Source: an uncultured Bacteroidota bacterium (GTDB lineage: Bacteria; Bacteroidota; Bacteroidia; Chitinophagales; Chitinophagaceae). Taken from it: a DNA stretch of 18,079 bases. The stretch spans positions 1 to 18,079 of the forward strand of contig CAINOM010000221.1 of NCBI GenBank assembly GCA_903851455.1, given 5' to 3'. Both the position numbers and the translations under genes were made by a program. Below, in pieces: positions 7,461 through 13,601 of the stretch. The notes below the pieces were generated by a model. It was not told where the DNA came from, did not search any database, and saw only the letters and a program-made list of their open reading frames with translations. Position 1 is the first letter of the stretch; the number at the start of each line of letters is the position of its first letter.

Positions 7461-8042
7461 TTATCGGCCAGTGGCTGAGGGACCGCGATAGTTGCTGCGC
7501 CTGTCCCAGTTGCCGAAGTAATAACGGAGACTAAATCCGAAGTCGTTGGCAGAGTAACCGGAAAGCTGATCATAAAAGTTCATACCCGGCTTTACATCCA
7601 GCGAGAGGCCAATGGGCATAAAGTCAAACACGTACTCAACGCCGCCGATCATATCCAGACCCATGAAAGTATGATTATGGTAATAGGCGGGATAATTAGA
7701 TTCATCAAACTCCCGGGCCCATGCCATGTGAATACCTGTGCCTATGTAAATACGCACATGCGGGTCTTTGAAAAGAAAATTGTATTCCAGCAGCCCAACG
7801 ACGGTATTGCTGGGCCCGAAGTTATAATAGTTGTCGTTGGACCTGTTGAACATAGCTTCTATGTTGACATGATCCGTGAAATAGAACTTACCGTCAATAC
7901 CGCCACCATCAGGAGTGCCCCTGAGGCCAAGGCCGATGGGAGGAATGCCTTGCGCACCTGCATTGGTTAAAACGGTGAAAACAAGTATCAATGAACCGAG
8001 TATCCTGTGTATTTGTCTCATGGCTGTATGTTTATTCCACAT
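7461..8042 (-). CDS. Small secreted, probably outer-membrane beta-barrel protein
   Basis: 193 aa from the ATG at 8042, or 186 aa from the ATG at 8021. The longer start has an AAGGG six bases upstream; the shorter gives a more typical signal peptide, MRQIHRILGSLILVF, ending NAGAQ. The mature part alternates polar and hydrophobic residues with many Tyr/Phe/Gly: GGGIDGKFYFTDHVNIEAMF, VVGLLEYNFLF, VRIYIGTGIHMAW, IGLSLDVKPGMNFYDQ, FGFSLRYYFGNW. This resembles 8-strand OmpA/OmpW-size barrels or the 'outer membrane beta-barrel' proteins common in Bacteroidota. The basic tail after the last strand (DRRSNYRGPSATGR) is atypical, since barrels usually end in an aromatic residue; YYFGNW may be the true last strand. 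Function is unknown. It is divergent from kynU. Confidence 0.72.
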   Translation of the reverse strand: MWNKHTAMRQIHRILGSLILVFTVLTNAGAQGIPPIGLGLRGTPDGGGIDGKFYFTDHVNIEAMFNRSNDNYYNFGPSNTVVGLLEYNFLFKDPHVRIYIGTGIHMAWAREFDESNYPAYYHNHTFMGLDMIGGVEYVFDFMPIGLSLDVKPGMNFYDQLSGYSANDFGFSLRYYFGNWDRRSNYRGPSATGR

Positions 8043-8123
8043 TTATGACCCTTCACAACAGAGGAGGTTTAAATAATTATGCCACAAAGACGCCCGGCAA
8101 ATAACTTTTTAAGATAGCCGTGT

Positions 8124-8131
8124 TATTTTTG
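8124..8131 (+). promoter_or_regulatory. -7 element TATTTTTG for kynU
   Basis: TATTTTTG matches TAnnTTTG and lies 17 nt before the kynU ATG. The only T-rich -33 candidate (CTTTTT, about 8105-8110) is closer than usual. Confidence 0.5.
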
Positions 8132-8148
8132 TCGTAAATCTGTAATTC

Positions 8149-9414
8149 ATGCCCGCTACTTACGAAGCCACTTTAGAGTTCGCCCAGGACCTTGACCGCA
8201 CCGATACGCTGTATTCCTTCAGGGAACGCTTCTTATTTCCGCAGCATAACGGCGAGGATGTACGTTATTTCTGTGGTAACTCGCTTGGTCTGCAACCCAA
8301 GAGTGTGAGCTACCTGATGGATAAAGAGTTGAGCGACTGGGCGAGATATGGCGTAGAGGGGCATTTCAAGGCGGGTTATCCCTGGTTTTCCTACCATCAT
8401 TTTTTTGCTGAAAGACTGGGTAAAATAGTGGGCGCCGGCAAAGACGAGGTTGTGGCTATGAATACCCTTACTGTGAACCTGCACATGCTGATGCTGTCGT
8501 TTTACCGGCCGGCGGGTAAGCGATACAAGATACTAATGGAAGCGGGTGCATTCCCATCTGACCAATATGCGGTGGAAACGCAGGTGCGCATGCATGGATA
8601 TGAGCCTGATGACGCCATCATAGAAATAACACCCAAAAGCGGGGCAAGCCTGATCGAGGATGCGGATATCATCAATGCCATAAACGAGGCCGGAGACTCG
8701 CTGGCGGTGGTAATGATCGGCGGCGTGAACTACTATACCGGGCAGTTCTTTGACCTTGAAAATATTACGAAGGCCGCGCATGCGGCAGGCGCTTATGCGG
8801 GTTTTGACCTGGCACATGCGGTGGGCAATATACCCCTGAAACTGCACGACTGGAATGTGGACTTTGCCTGCTGGTGCTCTTACAAATATCTCAACTCAGG
8901 CCCAGGCGGCGTGGGCGGTGCTTATGTGCATGAGCGGCATGGTAACGACCCCAGGCTTTTCCGCCTGGCCGGCTGGTGGGGAAATGAGGAAAAGACCCGC
9001 TTCAAGATGCAAAAAGGCTTTGTGCCGCAGAAAGGCGCTGCAAGCTGGCAGATGAGCAATGCCCCGGTTTTCAATATGGTGGCACACAACGCATCACTCG
9101 ACATCTTTGAAAAAGCCGGGATACAGGCATTGCGCGAAAAAAGCGTAAACCTTACCGGTTATATGGAGTTCCTGCTGAGGAAAATAACGCACCTGCCTTT
9201 TGAGATCATCACGCCAAGCGAACCAGCCAGGCGGGGTTGCCAGATCTCCATGCTCTTTGCCGAAAAAGGGAGGGAAGTATTTGATGCGCTCACCAACCGT
9301 GGTATAATAGCTGACTGGCGCGAACCGAATGTAGTGCGCATAGCGCCGGTACCCTTGTATAATACCTATGAGGACTGCTACCGCATGTATGAGACAATGA
9401 TGGAAATAGAGTAA
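8149..9414 (+). CDS. kynU: Kynureninase
   Basis: 421 aa, full family length. This PLP enzyme (aminotransferase fold type I) cleaves L-kynurenine to anthranilate plus alanine, and 3-hydroxykynurenine to 3-hydroxyanthranilate plus alanine, in tryptophan catabolism and the kynurenine route to NAD. The PLP-binding lysine is Lys246 in CWCSYKYLNSGPGG. Other family blocks are YFCGNSLGLQPKS near the N-terminus, MNTLTVNLHMLMLSFYRP at about residue 104, GFDLAHAVGNIPLKLHDWNVD before the lysine, and GIIADWREPNVVRIAPVPLYN near the C-terminus. No other kynurenine-pathway gene is in the window, so it appears to be transcribed alone from its own promoter element. Confidence 0.96.
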   Translation: MPATYEATLEFAQDLDRTDTLYSFRERFLFPQHNGEDVRYFCGNSLGLQPKSVSYLMDKELSDWARYGVEGHFKAGYPWFSYHHFFAERLGKIVGAGKDEVVAMNTLTVNLHMLMLSFYRPAGKRYKILMEAGAFPSDQYAVETQVRMHGYEPDDAIIEITPKSGASLIEDADIINAINEAGDSLAVVMIGGVNYYTGQFFDLENITKAAHAAGAYAGFDLAHAVGNIPLKLHDWNVDFACWCSYKYLNSGPGGVGGAYVHERHGNDPRLFRLAGWWGNEEKTRFKMQKGFVPQKGAASWQMSNAPVFNMVAHNASLDIFEKAGIQALREKSVNLTGYMEFLLRKITHLPFEIITPSEPARRGCQISMLFAEKGREVFDALTNRGIIADWREPNVVRIAPVPLYNTYEDCYRMYETMMEIE

Positions 9415-9439
9415 TTTTGCAGTGCCGTATTTAACCTTG

Positions 9440-9592
9440 CTATCTTTTCGGAACTAGTTCTTCAGGGAAGCCATTTTTTTCCAAAAAGGCTTTAGATTCT
9501 TTATTCTTCCTGATTACAATGGGGTCATTTTCGTAGCTTTTTATGTCCTTGTTAATATTGGCTTTGGTGATTTTTTTTGCCGCTTGTTTCAT
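9440..9592 (-). CDS. 50-aa lysine-rich protein, second gene of the DUF6934-like cassette
   Basis: A short ORF from ATG (9592-9590) to TAG (9442-9440). It begins MKQAAKKITKANINKDIKSY and ends NGFPEELVPKR. The composition is not that of random frame: Lys-rich, amphipathic, with a compact helix-like second half (RKNKESKAFLEKNGFP). It starts 24 nt after the stop of the DUF6934-like gene and on the same strand, so the two are very probably co-transcribed. From memory, genes of this DUF often have a small Lys-rich ORF directly downstream, but I cannot verify that here. No function is known to me. The gene is convergent with kynU, 25 nt away. Confidence 0.68.
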   Translation of the reverse strand: MKQAAKKITKANINKDIKSYENDPIVIRKNKESKAFLEKNGFPEELVPKR

Positions 9593-9616
9593 AAAGCTAA
9601 TTTTATCTATTCAAAA

Positions 9617-10069
9617 TTACGTTTTTTTACGCACTGCCAGAAACGCTTCGTAGTTAATGTTTTTTCTAAACTGAAGCCATTTCCCTTCTTTAAAACCATA
9701 TACTTTCAGCACTGGTTCAATTTCATCCCAGTTCGCAGCTATCCCCATTTGGTATAATCTTGTCCTTCCAGGAGTACTTCCTTTCGCGTACAACATAATG
9801 TCCGGAAAATATTCGGTAAATTCCATGACCGTCGCTGCAACAGTTGCAAGTATCTTCACGGTGTCCTTATTATCGGATACAGCCTCATCATTTAGCGTTT
9901 CTGCTCCATCTATAGCATCACCAAAAGCGATATTAAAGTAAGTCACACCATCCGCGTTTTCCGGGCTAAATCTTACTATCTTCCTGATTTTACCATTGGG
10001 TCCCTCACTTTCAAACTCGAAGGTTTGCAATGATTCGTTTACTGAGTATCTGTAATGTTCTAATTTCAT
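9617..10069 (-). CDS. DUF6934-like protein of unknown function
   Basis: 150 aa. The sequence follows the pattern I associate with the Bacteroidota family DUF6934: MKLEHYRYSVNESLQTFEFE at the N-terminus, GKIRKIVRFSP at about residue 25, TYFNIAFGDA near 42, VKILATVAATVMEFTEYFPD at about 70-90, GSTPGRTRLYQMGI at about 98-111, and a C-terminal NINYEAFLAVRKK. There is no signal peptide or membrane helix, so it is cytoplasmic. The ATG at 10069 is the family start; the frame stays open further upstream to 10294, but that extension (GNYCTFSKITINEGKH and similar) reads like non-coding sequence and runs antisense into the neighbouring gene. A perfect inverted repeat lies 14-28 nt upstream of the ATG. 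It forms a two-gene unit with the 50-aa ORF at 9440-9592. Confidence 0.78.
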   Translation of the reverse strand: MKLEHYRYSVNESLQTFEFESEGPNGKIRKIVRFSPENADGVTYFNIAFGDAIDGAETLNDEAVSDNKDTVKILATVAATVMEFTEYFPDIMLYAKGSTPGRTRLYQMGIAANWDEIEPVLKVYGFKEGKWLQFRKNINYEAFLAVRKKT

Positions 10070-10082
10070 CCGAAGAAAACTT

Positions 10083-10097
10083 ACTCTAATATAGAGT
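10083..10097. promoter_or_regulatory. Operator-like inverted repeat before the DUF6934-like gene
   Basis: ACTCTA-ATA-TAGAGT is a perfect 6-bp inverted repeat with a 3-nt centre, 14-28 nt before the ATG at 10069. A second, nested pair surrounds it (AAAACT 10076-10081 and AGTTTT 10095-10100). Size and position fit a repressor site or a 5'-UTR hairpin over the translation start. There is no direct evidence of a binding protein. Confidence 0.4.
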
Positions 10098-10134
10098 TTT
10101 CCCTTCTGTAACGCGTGTTTACCTTCATTAATAG

Positions 10135-10142
10135 TAATTTTG
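10135..10142 (+). promoter_or_regulatory. -7 element TAATTTTG for the secreted protein gene
   Basis: TAATTTTG matches TAnnTTTG and lies 15 nt before the ATG at 10158. The spacing supports that ATG as the start. No clear -33 TTTG was seen. Confidence 0.45.
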
Positions 10143-10157
10143 CTAAAAGTGCAATAA

Positions 10158-11081
10158 TTGCCAAAGCCCGAAAGCATATTCCCTCGCAAAGTCCCCCGTC
10201 CGAATCGGTTAGCCGGACGGGCTTTAGGCGTTGGGGTTTTACTTCTCTTACCGTTTCTATTACTGGGGCAAAAAAAATACACTATGCTCGGCATAGCGCA
10301 AGGTAACTATGGCACATCCTATCCTTATTTTATATCGTTTGAGACCAGTGGATCTTCGCTGACGGGTTATTCGATCACAAAGCAGCCGGACGGCGCTGAA
10401 TTCAAGGCCGAGATAAAGGGGCATATAAACCGAAAGGAACACACGCTGGCGTTCACAGAAACGAAGTCGCTGGATAAAGATGCGGATAAAAAAATGACCA
10501 TCTGCCTTTTTGATGCAAAGCTCACTTACAAACTGCTTGGAACAAAGTACGAGGTATCCGGCACCTTCACCGGTACGGACCTGAACAATCAGCCGTGCAG
10601 TAAGGGCACAATGACGTTTGAACAACCGAATAATTCCACCAGCCCGTTTTACGTAAAGAAAAAGGCGCCGCCACCGCCGGCGCCCAAACCCGATACAGCA
10701 GTAAAAAAAGAACCGGTGGTGCCACAGGTGCCTGCGAATACGATCACAGCTGGTGTACAAAAGCACCTGGACTGGAACACAGATAGTTGTATCATAGACG
10801 TGTGGGATGGCGGCATCATAGACGGAGACGTAGTGACCATATTGCTTAATGATAAGCCAGTGCTTACTAAGTATACTCTAGTAAAGGCAAGAAAGCAACT
10901 TCGGCTGCCGCTGGAGAAAAATATCACCACGATCACGATCGTGGCAGAAGACGAAGGCCTGAACCCTCCGAATACTGCGGAAATATCCTTGCACGATGGT
11001 GATATAGACCATAAGATCACCGCTTTTAACAATAAGGGAGAGAAGGCTACTATCGTCATTGAAAAAAGGCACGGCAAGTAG
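10158..11081 (+). CDS. Secreted protein of unknown function with Pro-rich linker
   Basis: 307 aa. A basic N-region (MPKPESIFPRKVPRPNR) precedes a hydrophobic core (ALGVGVLLLLPFLLLG, residues about 22-37), so it is exported or membrane-anchored. Residues about 40-165 form a beta-rich domain (GNYGTSYPYFISFETSGSSL, YKLLGTKYEVSGTFTGTDLN). A Lys/Pro linker (KKKAPPPPAPKPDTAVKKEP, about 168-188) leads to a C-terminal beta domain with DSCIIDVWDGGIIDGDVVTI and ITTITIVAEDEGLNPPNTAE. I have seen that C-terminal pattern ('D.G.IDGD.V...LN...V', 'EGxxPPNTA') in secreted Bacteroidota proteins, but cannot give it a family name. Three other genes lie close: the DUF6934-like gene diverges 88 nt upstream, and ribF follows 66 nt downstream with its own promoter. 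Confidence 0.78.
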   Translation: MPKPESIFPRKVPRPNRLAGRALGVGVLLLLPFLLLGQKKYTMLGIAQGNYGTSYPYFISFETSGSSLTGYSITKQPDGAEFKAEIKGHINRKEHTLAFTETKSLDKDADKKMTICLFDAKLTYKLLGTKYEVSGTFTGTDLNNQPCSKGTMTFEQPNNSTSPFYVKKKAPPPPAPKPDTAVKKEPVVPQVPANTITAGVQKHLDWNTDSCIIDVWDGGIIDGDVVTILLNDKPVLTKYTLVKARKQLRLPLEKNITTITIVAEDEGLNPPNTAEISLHDGDIDHKITAFNNKGEKATIVIEKRHGK

Positions 11082-11107
11082 CGCCACTGAATGGGCTTCA
11101 AAAGGGT

Positions 11108-11138
11108 TTTGTAAACAGGCCCCGCTAGACTACCTTTG
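11108..11138 (+). promoter_or_regulatory. Full Bacteroidota-type promoter of ribF (TTTG-N19-TACCTTTG)
   Basis: TTTG at 11108-11111 and TACCTTTG at 11131-11138 match the -33/-7 consensus with a 19-nt spacer, the best promoter in the window. The -7 box ends 9 nt before the ribF ATG, so the leader would be very short or absent. Confidence 0.75.
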
Positions 11139-11147
11139 CCGCTTCAA

Positions 11148-12077
11148 ATGGCCGTTTTTTTCGACATAAAGCACTTACCGGAATTTAAGAATGCAGTACT
11201 TACCATCGGCACGTTCGATGGAGTGCATCAGGGCCATAAAGCTATTCTGCAGGAAGTGGTGAACCACGCAAAACAGGTTGATGGCGAAAGCGTGCTACTG
11301 ACCTTTGAACCGCATCCACGCAAGCTGCTTTTCCCTGACCAGCCACTTGGCATCATCACCCCACTCCACCAAAAGCTGAAGCTGATCAGTGAGGCTGGTA
11401 TTGAACACATAGTTGTCGTTCCGTTTACGAAAGAATTCGCAAGCCTTTCGGCACAGGAATATATTGAGCAATTCCTGGTGGGTATTTTTCATCCGAAGAG
11501 TATAGTTATCGGTTATGATCACCGCTTTGGGCATGACCGGAAGGGCGATCTTAAATTGCTGGAAAAATGTGCGCTAGAGGGCGGCTACCAACTCACGGAG
11601 ATACCGCCGCAGCTTATAGAGGATGCCGCAGTGAGCTCTACCAAGATCAGGCTGGCAGTAACTGAAGGCAGGATGGAAGATGCCAGCCACATGCTGGGAC
11701 GTAACTATTCATTCAGTGGGATAGTGATGCACGGTAACAAACTGGGCAGAAAACTGGGCTACCCCACGGCCAATTTAAAACCTGACGAGGCAGAACAAAT
11801 AATACCTGCAGTGGGCATATATGCCATACGTGCAGTGTATGATGGCAGGCAGTATAACGGCATGTTGAGTATTGGCTACAATCCTACAGTGACGGACAGC
11901 AGAGACATAAAAATAGAAGCCAACCTATTTGATTTTGACAAAGAAATATACGGCGAAACGCTGGAAATTTTTCTTGTAAAAAAACTGCGTGACGAACAGA
12001 AATTCCATTCCCTTGAAGCGCTGAAGGTGCAACTGAACAAAGACAAGGAAGACACCTTAATGGTATTGGCGCAGTAA
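11148..12077 (+). CDS. ribF: Bifunctional riboflavin kinase / FAD synthetase RibF
   Basis: 309 aa, standard length. It phosphorylates riboflavin to FMN and adenylates FMN to FAD in the cytoplasm. The N-terminal FAD-synthetase domain (about 1-180) has the nucleotidyltransferase motif GTFDGVHQGHKAIL from residue 21, the block LLTFEPHPRKLLFP, and GYDHRFGHDRKGD with later SSTKIR. The C-terminal flavokinase domain (about 183-305) has GNKLGRKLGYPTANL near residue 196, then LSIGYNPTV and EANLFDFDKEIYGE. The ATG at 11148 was chosen over a TTG at 11136 because that TTG is part of the -7 promoter box. It converges with the PP-loop ATPase gene, leaving only 14 nt and no room for a classical terminator. 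Confidence 0.97.
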   Translation: MAVFFDIKHLPEFKNAVLTIGTFDGVHQGHKAILQEVVNHAKQVDGESVLLTFEPHPRKLLFPDQPLGIITPLHQKLKLISEAGIEHIVVVPFTKEFASLSAQEYIEQFLVGIFHPKSIVIGYDHRFGHDRKGDLKLLEKCALEGGYQLTEIPPQLIEDAAVSSTKIRLAVTEGRMEDASHMLGRNYSFSGIVMHGNKLGRKLGYPTANLKPDEAEQIIPAVGIYAIRAVYDGRQYNGMLSIGYNPTVTDSRDIKIEANLFDFDKEIYGETLEIFLVKKLRDEQKFHSLEALKVQLNKDKEDTLMVLAQ

Positions 12078-12091
12078 GTATCTGCACGAAG

Positions 12092-12796
12092 TTATTCCAG
12101 ATTTACATCCATAAAATAGAAGCCAGTGTCCCAGGCGCTGCCCTGCGGTGAGGCGTATGTCCTGTGTACAACTTCGCCCATTGTGATGGGAATCGGCGAA
12201 CTAAAAAACGGTGCGTTGTGAACGAACGTGTGAAATTCACCATTCTCGCCGCAGGGGTCCACATTACCTGGCAATGCGCTGAGAAAGGCGCGGTCAATCT
12301 TTCGGCCAAGGAATTCTTTACCCAGGTACTTTTCGTTGACGCAAACTATTATCGCTTCGATGCCCGAGTCTTCAACCAGTTCTACCAGCTCCCGGGTATC
12401 TTTTTTCCAGAGCGGAAATAGTCCGGTCATACCCACTTGCGTGAGTTGCTGCTCGCGGTAAATTTTCAGGTCTTCCAGGAAAATATCCCCATAGGCTGCT
12501 ACACTTACACCCTGCGCTTTCAGATTAGTGAGCGCATTGTGCATCGCTTGCTTATAAAGATCATCGGCAGGACTGGCGGGTAGTTTGACTTTGAGCAGTG
12601 GCAGCCCCATTCGCACAGCCTGCGTATCCAGCAGGGTTTCGCGCACACCGTGCATGAATATACGATCGTGCTCTTCGCTTAAAGTGGTGAGCAGGTGCGT
12701 GACCTTGAAATCATTTTGTGTGGCGAGGAGATGATATGCAAGCGCAGCATCCTTGCCCGAACTCCAATTCATCACTACATTTGCCGTGTCATTCAT
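12092..12796 (-). CDS. Diphthine-ammonia-ligase-family PP-loop ATPase
   Basis: 234 aa from the ATG at 12796; a TTG at 12808 in frame was rejected as a start. The N-terminal adenine-nucleotide-binding PP-loop reads NWSSGKDAALAYHLL, a variant of SGGKDS. Further family blocks are GVSVAAYGDIFLEDLKIYRE in the middle, GMTGLFPLWKKDTRELV after it, and DPCGENGEFHTFVHNAPFF near the C-terminus, matching Dph6/MJ0570-type proteins (ATP_bind_4). In archaea and eukaryotes this enzyme amidates diphthine on EF-2, but bacteria lack diphthamide, so the bacterial substrate is unknown. The family assignment is solid and the textbook name should not be read as function. It is divergent from the SDR gene; a TTTG-N16-TTCATTTG promoter-like pair lies just upstream. 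Confidence 0.9.
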   Translation of the reverse strand: MNDTANVVMNWSSGKDAALAYHLLATQNDFKVTHLLTTLSEEHDRIFMHGVRETLLDTQAVRMGLPLLKVKLPASPADDLYKQAMHNALTNLKAQGVSVAAYGDIFLEDLKIYREQQLTQVGMTGLFPLWKKDTRELVELVEDSGIEAIIVCVNEKYLGKEFLGRKIDRAFLSALPGNVDPCGENGEFHTFVHNAPFFSSPIPITMGEVVHRTYASPQGSAWDTGFYFMDVNLE

Positions 12797-12842
12797 ACCT
12801 TTCGGCAAATGAAGGTAATTTCTTTAAAACAAACTAATTTTT

Positions 12843-13547
12843 ATGCCATACGCAATTGTTACGGGTGCATCGCAGGGGATGGGCAAGGTTATTTCGGAGA
12901 AACTGCTCGCCGAGGGATTTTCGATAGCGGTATGCGCCCGAAGCAAGGATAAGCTGGCAGCACTGCAAGCGGAATGGAATGAAAAATACCCCACGGCCTC
13001 TATTATTGCTTACGATGCGGACCTGACCAACAAAGATGAGGTAGCAGCCTTTGCCACCACTGTGCTGGCGGGCTTTCCAGAGATAGACCTACTCGTAAAC
13101 AATGCAGGGATGTACCTGCCGGGCACCATAGCCGACGAACCGGATGGCCTGCTGGACCAGATGATCGGCATAAATTTATATAGCGCCTACCACCTGACCA
13201 GGAAGATATTGCCTGTTATGAAGAGCCGGGGTAAGGGCCACATTTTCAATATGTGCTCAATAGCCAGCCTGCGTGCCTACCCTAACGGCGGCTCCTATAG
13301 CATAGCCAAATACGCGCTTATGGGATTCTCTGAAAATCTAAGGGAAGAGCTTAAGGAATCCGGCATTAAAGTAACGGCCATCTGCCCCGGCGCCACCTAT
13401 ACTCCATCGTGGGAGGGAAGTGGCGTGCATCCCTCGCGGATAATGGAGGCCTCAGATATTGCTGCGATGCTGTGGAGTGCCTATAATTTGTCGCCCCAGG
13501 CGGACGTAGAGACCATTGTCATACGCCCTGTTAAAGGGGATATATAA
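12843..13547 (+). CDS. Short-chain dehydrogenase/reductase (SDR)
   Basis: 234 aa, classical SDR length. The Rossmann cofactor motif TGASQGMG is at residues 7-14, NNAG at 86-89, the catalytic Ser139 in CSIAS, and the YxxxK pair Tyr152/Lys156 in YSIAKYALMGFSENLREEL. The CPGATYTP loop follows. Overall it resembles NADP-dependent oxidoreductases annotated as 3-oxoacyl-ACP reductase or YdfG-like, but the substrate cannot be told from sequence. The ATG is preceded closely by TAATTTTT, which is too near the start to be a normal -7 box. BatD follows 54 nt downstream with a separate promoter element. Confidence 0.92.
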   Translation: MPYAIVTGASQGMGKVISEKLLAEGFSIAVCARSKDKLAALQAEWNEKYPTASIIAYDADLTNKDEVAAFATTVLAGFPEIDLLVNNAGMYLPGTIADEPDGLLDQMIGINLYSAYHLTRKILPVMKSRGKGHIFNMCSIASLRAYPNGGSYSIAKYALMGFSENLREELKESGIKVTAICPGATYTPSWEGSGVHPSRIMEASDIAAMLWSAYNLSPQADVETIVIRPVKGDI

Positions 13548-13583
13548 CAGCTCTTTTTAACGTAGCTTTAACCCTCCCTGCTT

Positions 13584-13591
13584 TATTTTTG
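13584..13591 (+). promoter_or_regulatory. -7 element TATTTTTG for batDE
   Basis: TATTTTTG matches TAnnTTTG, 10 nt before the batD ATG. It suggests that batDE are transcribed independently of the SDR gene. The possible -33 T-tracts nearby are at non-ideal distances. Confidence 0.5.
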
Positions 13592-13601
13592 TGACAGAGA
13601 A

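Noticed and set aside
9412..9419. TAATTTTG promoter-like box overlapping the kynU stop
   Set aside because: No plus-strand gene follows before the convergent minus-strand genes, so it is probably chance in A/T-rich sequence.
9617..10294. 225-aa minus-strand reading of the DUF6934-like gene starting at 10294
   Set aside because: The first 75 residues are not family-like, contain no recognisable motif and run antisense into the start of the secreted-protein gene; MKLEHYRYSV at 10069 is the natural start.
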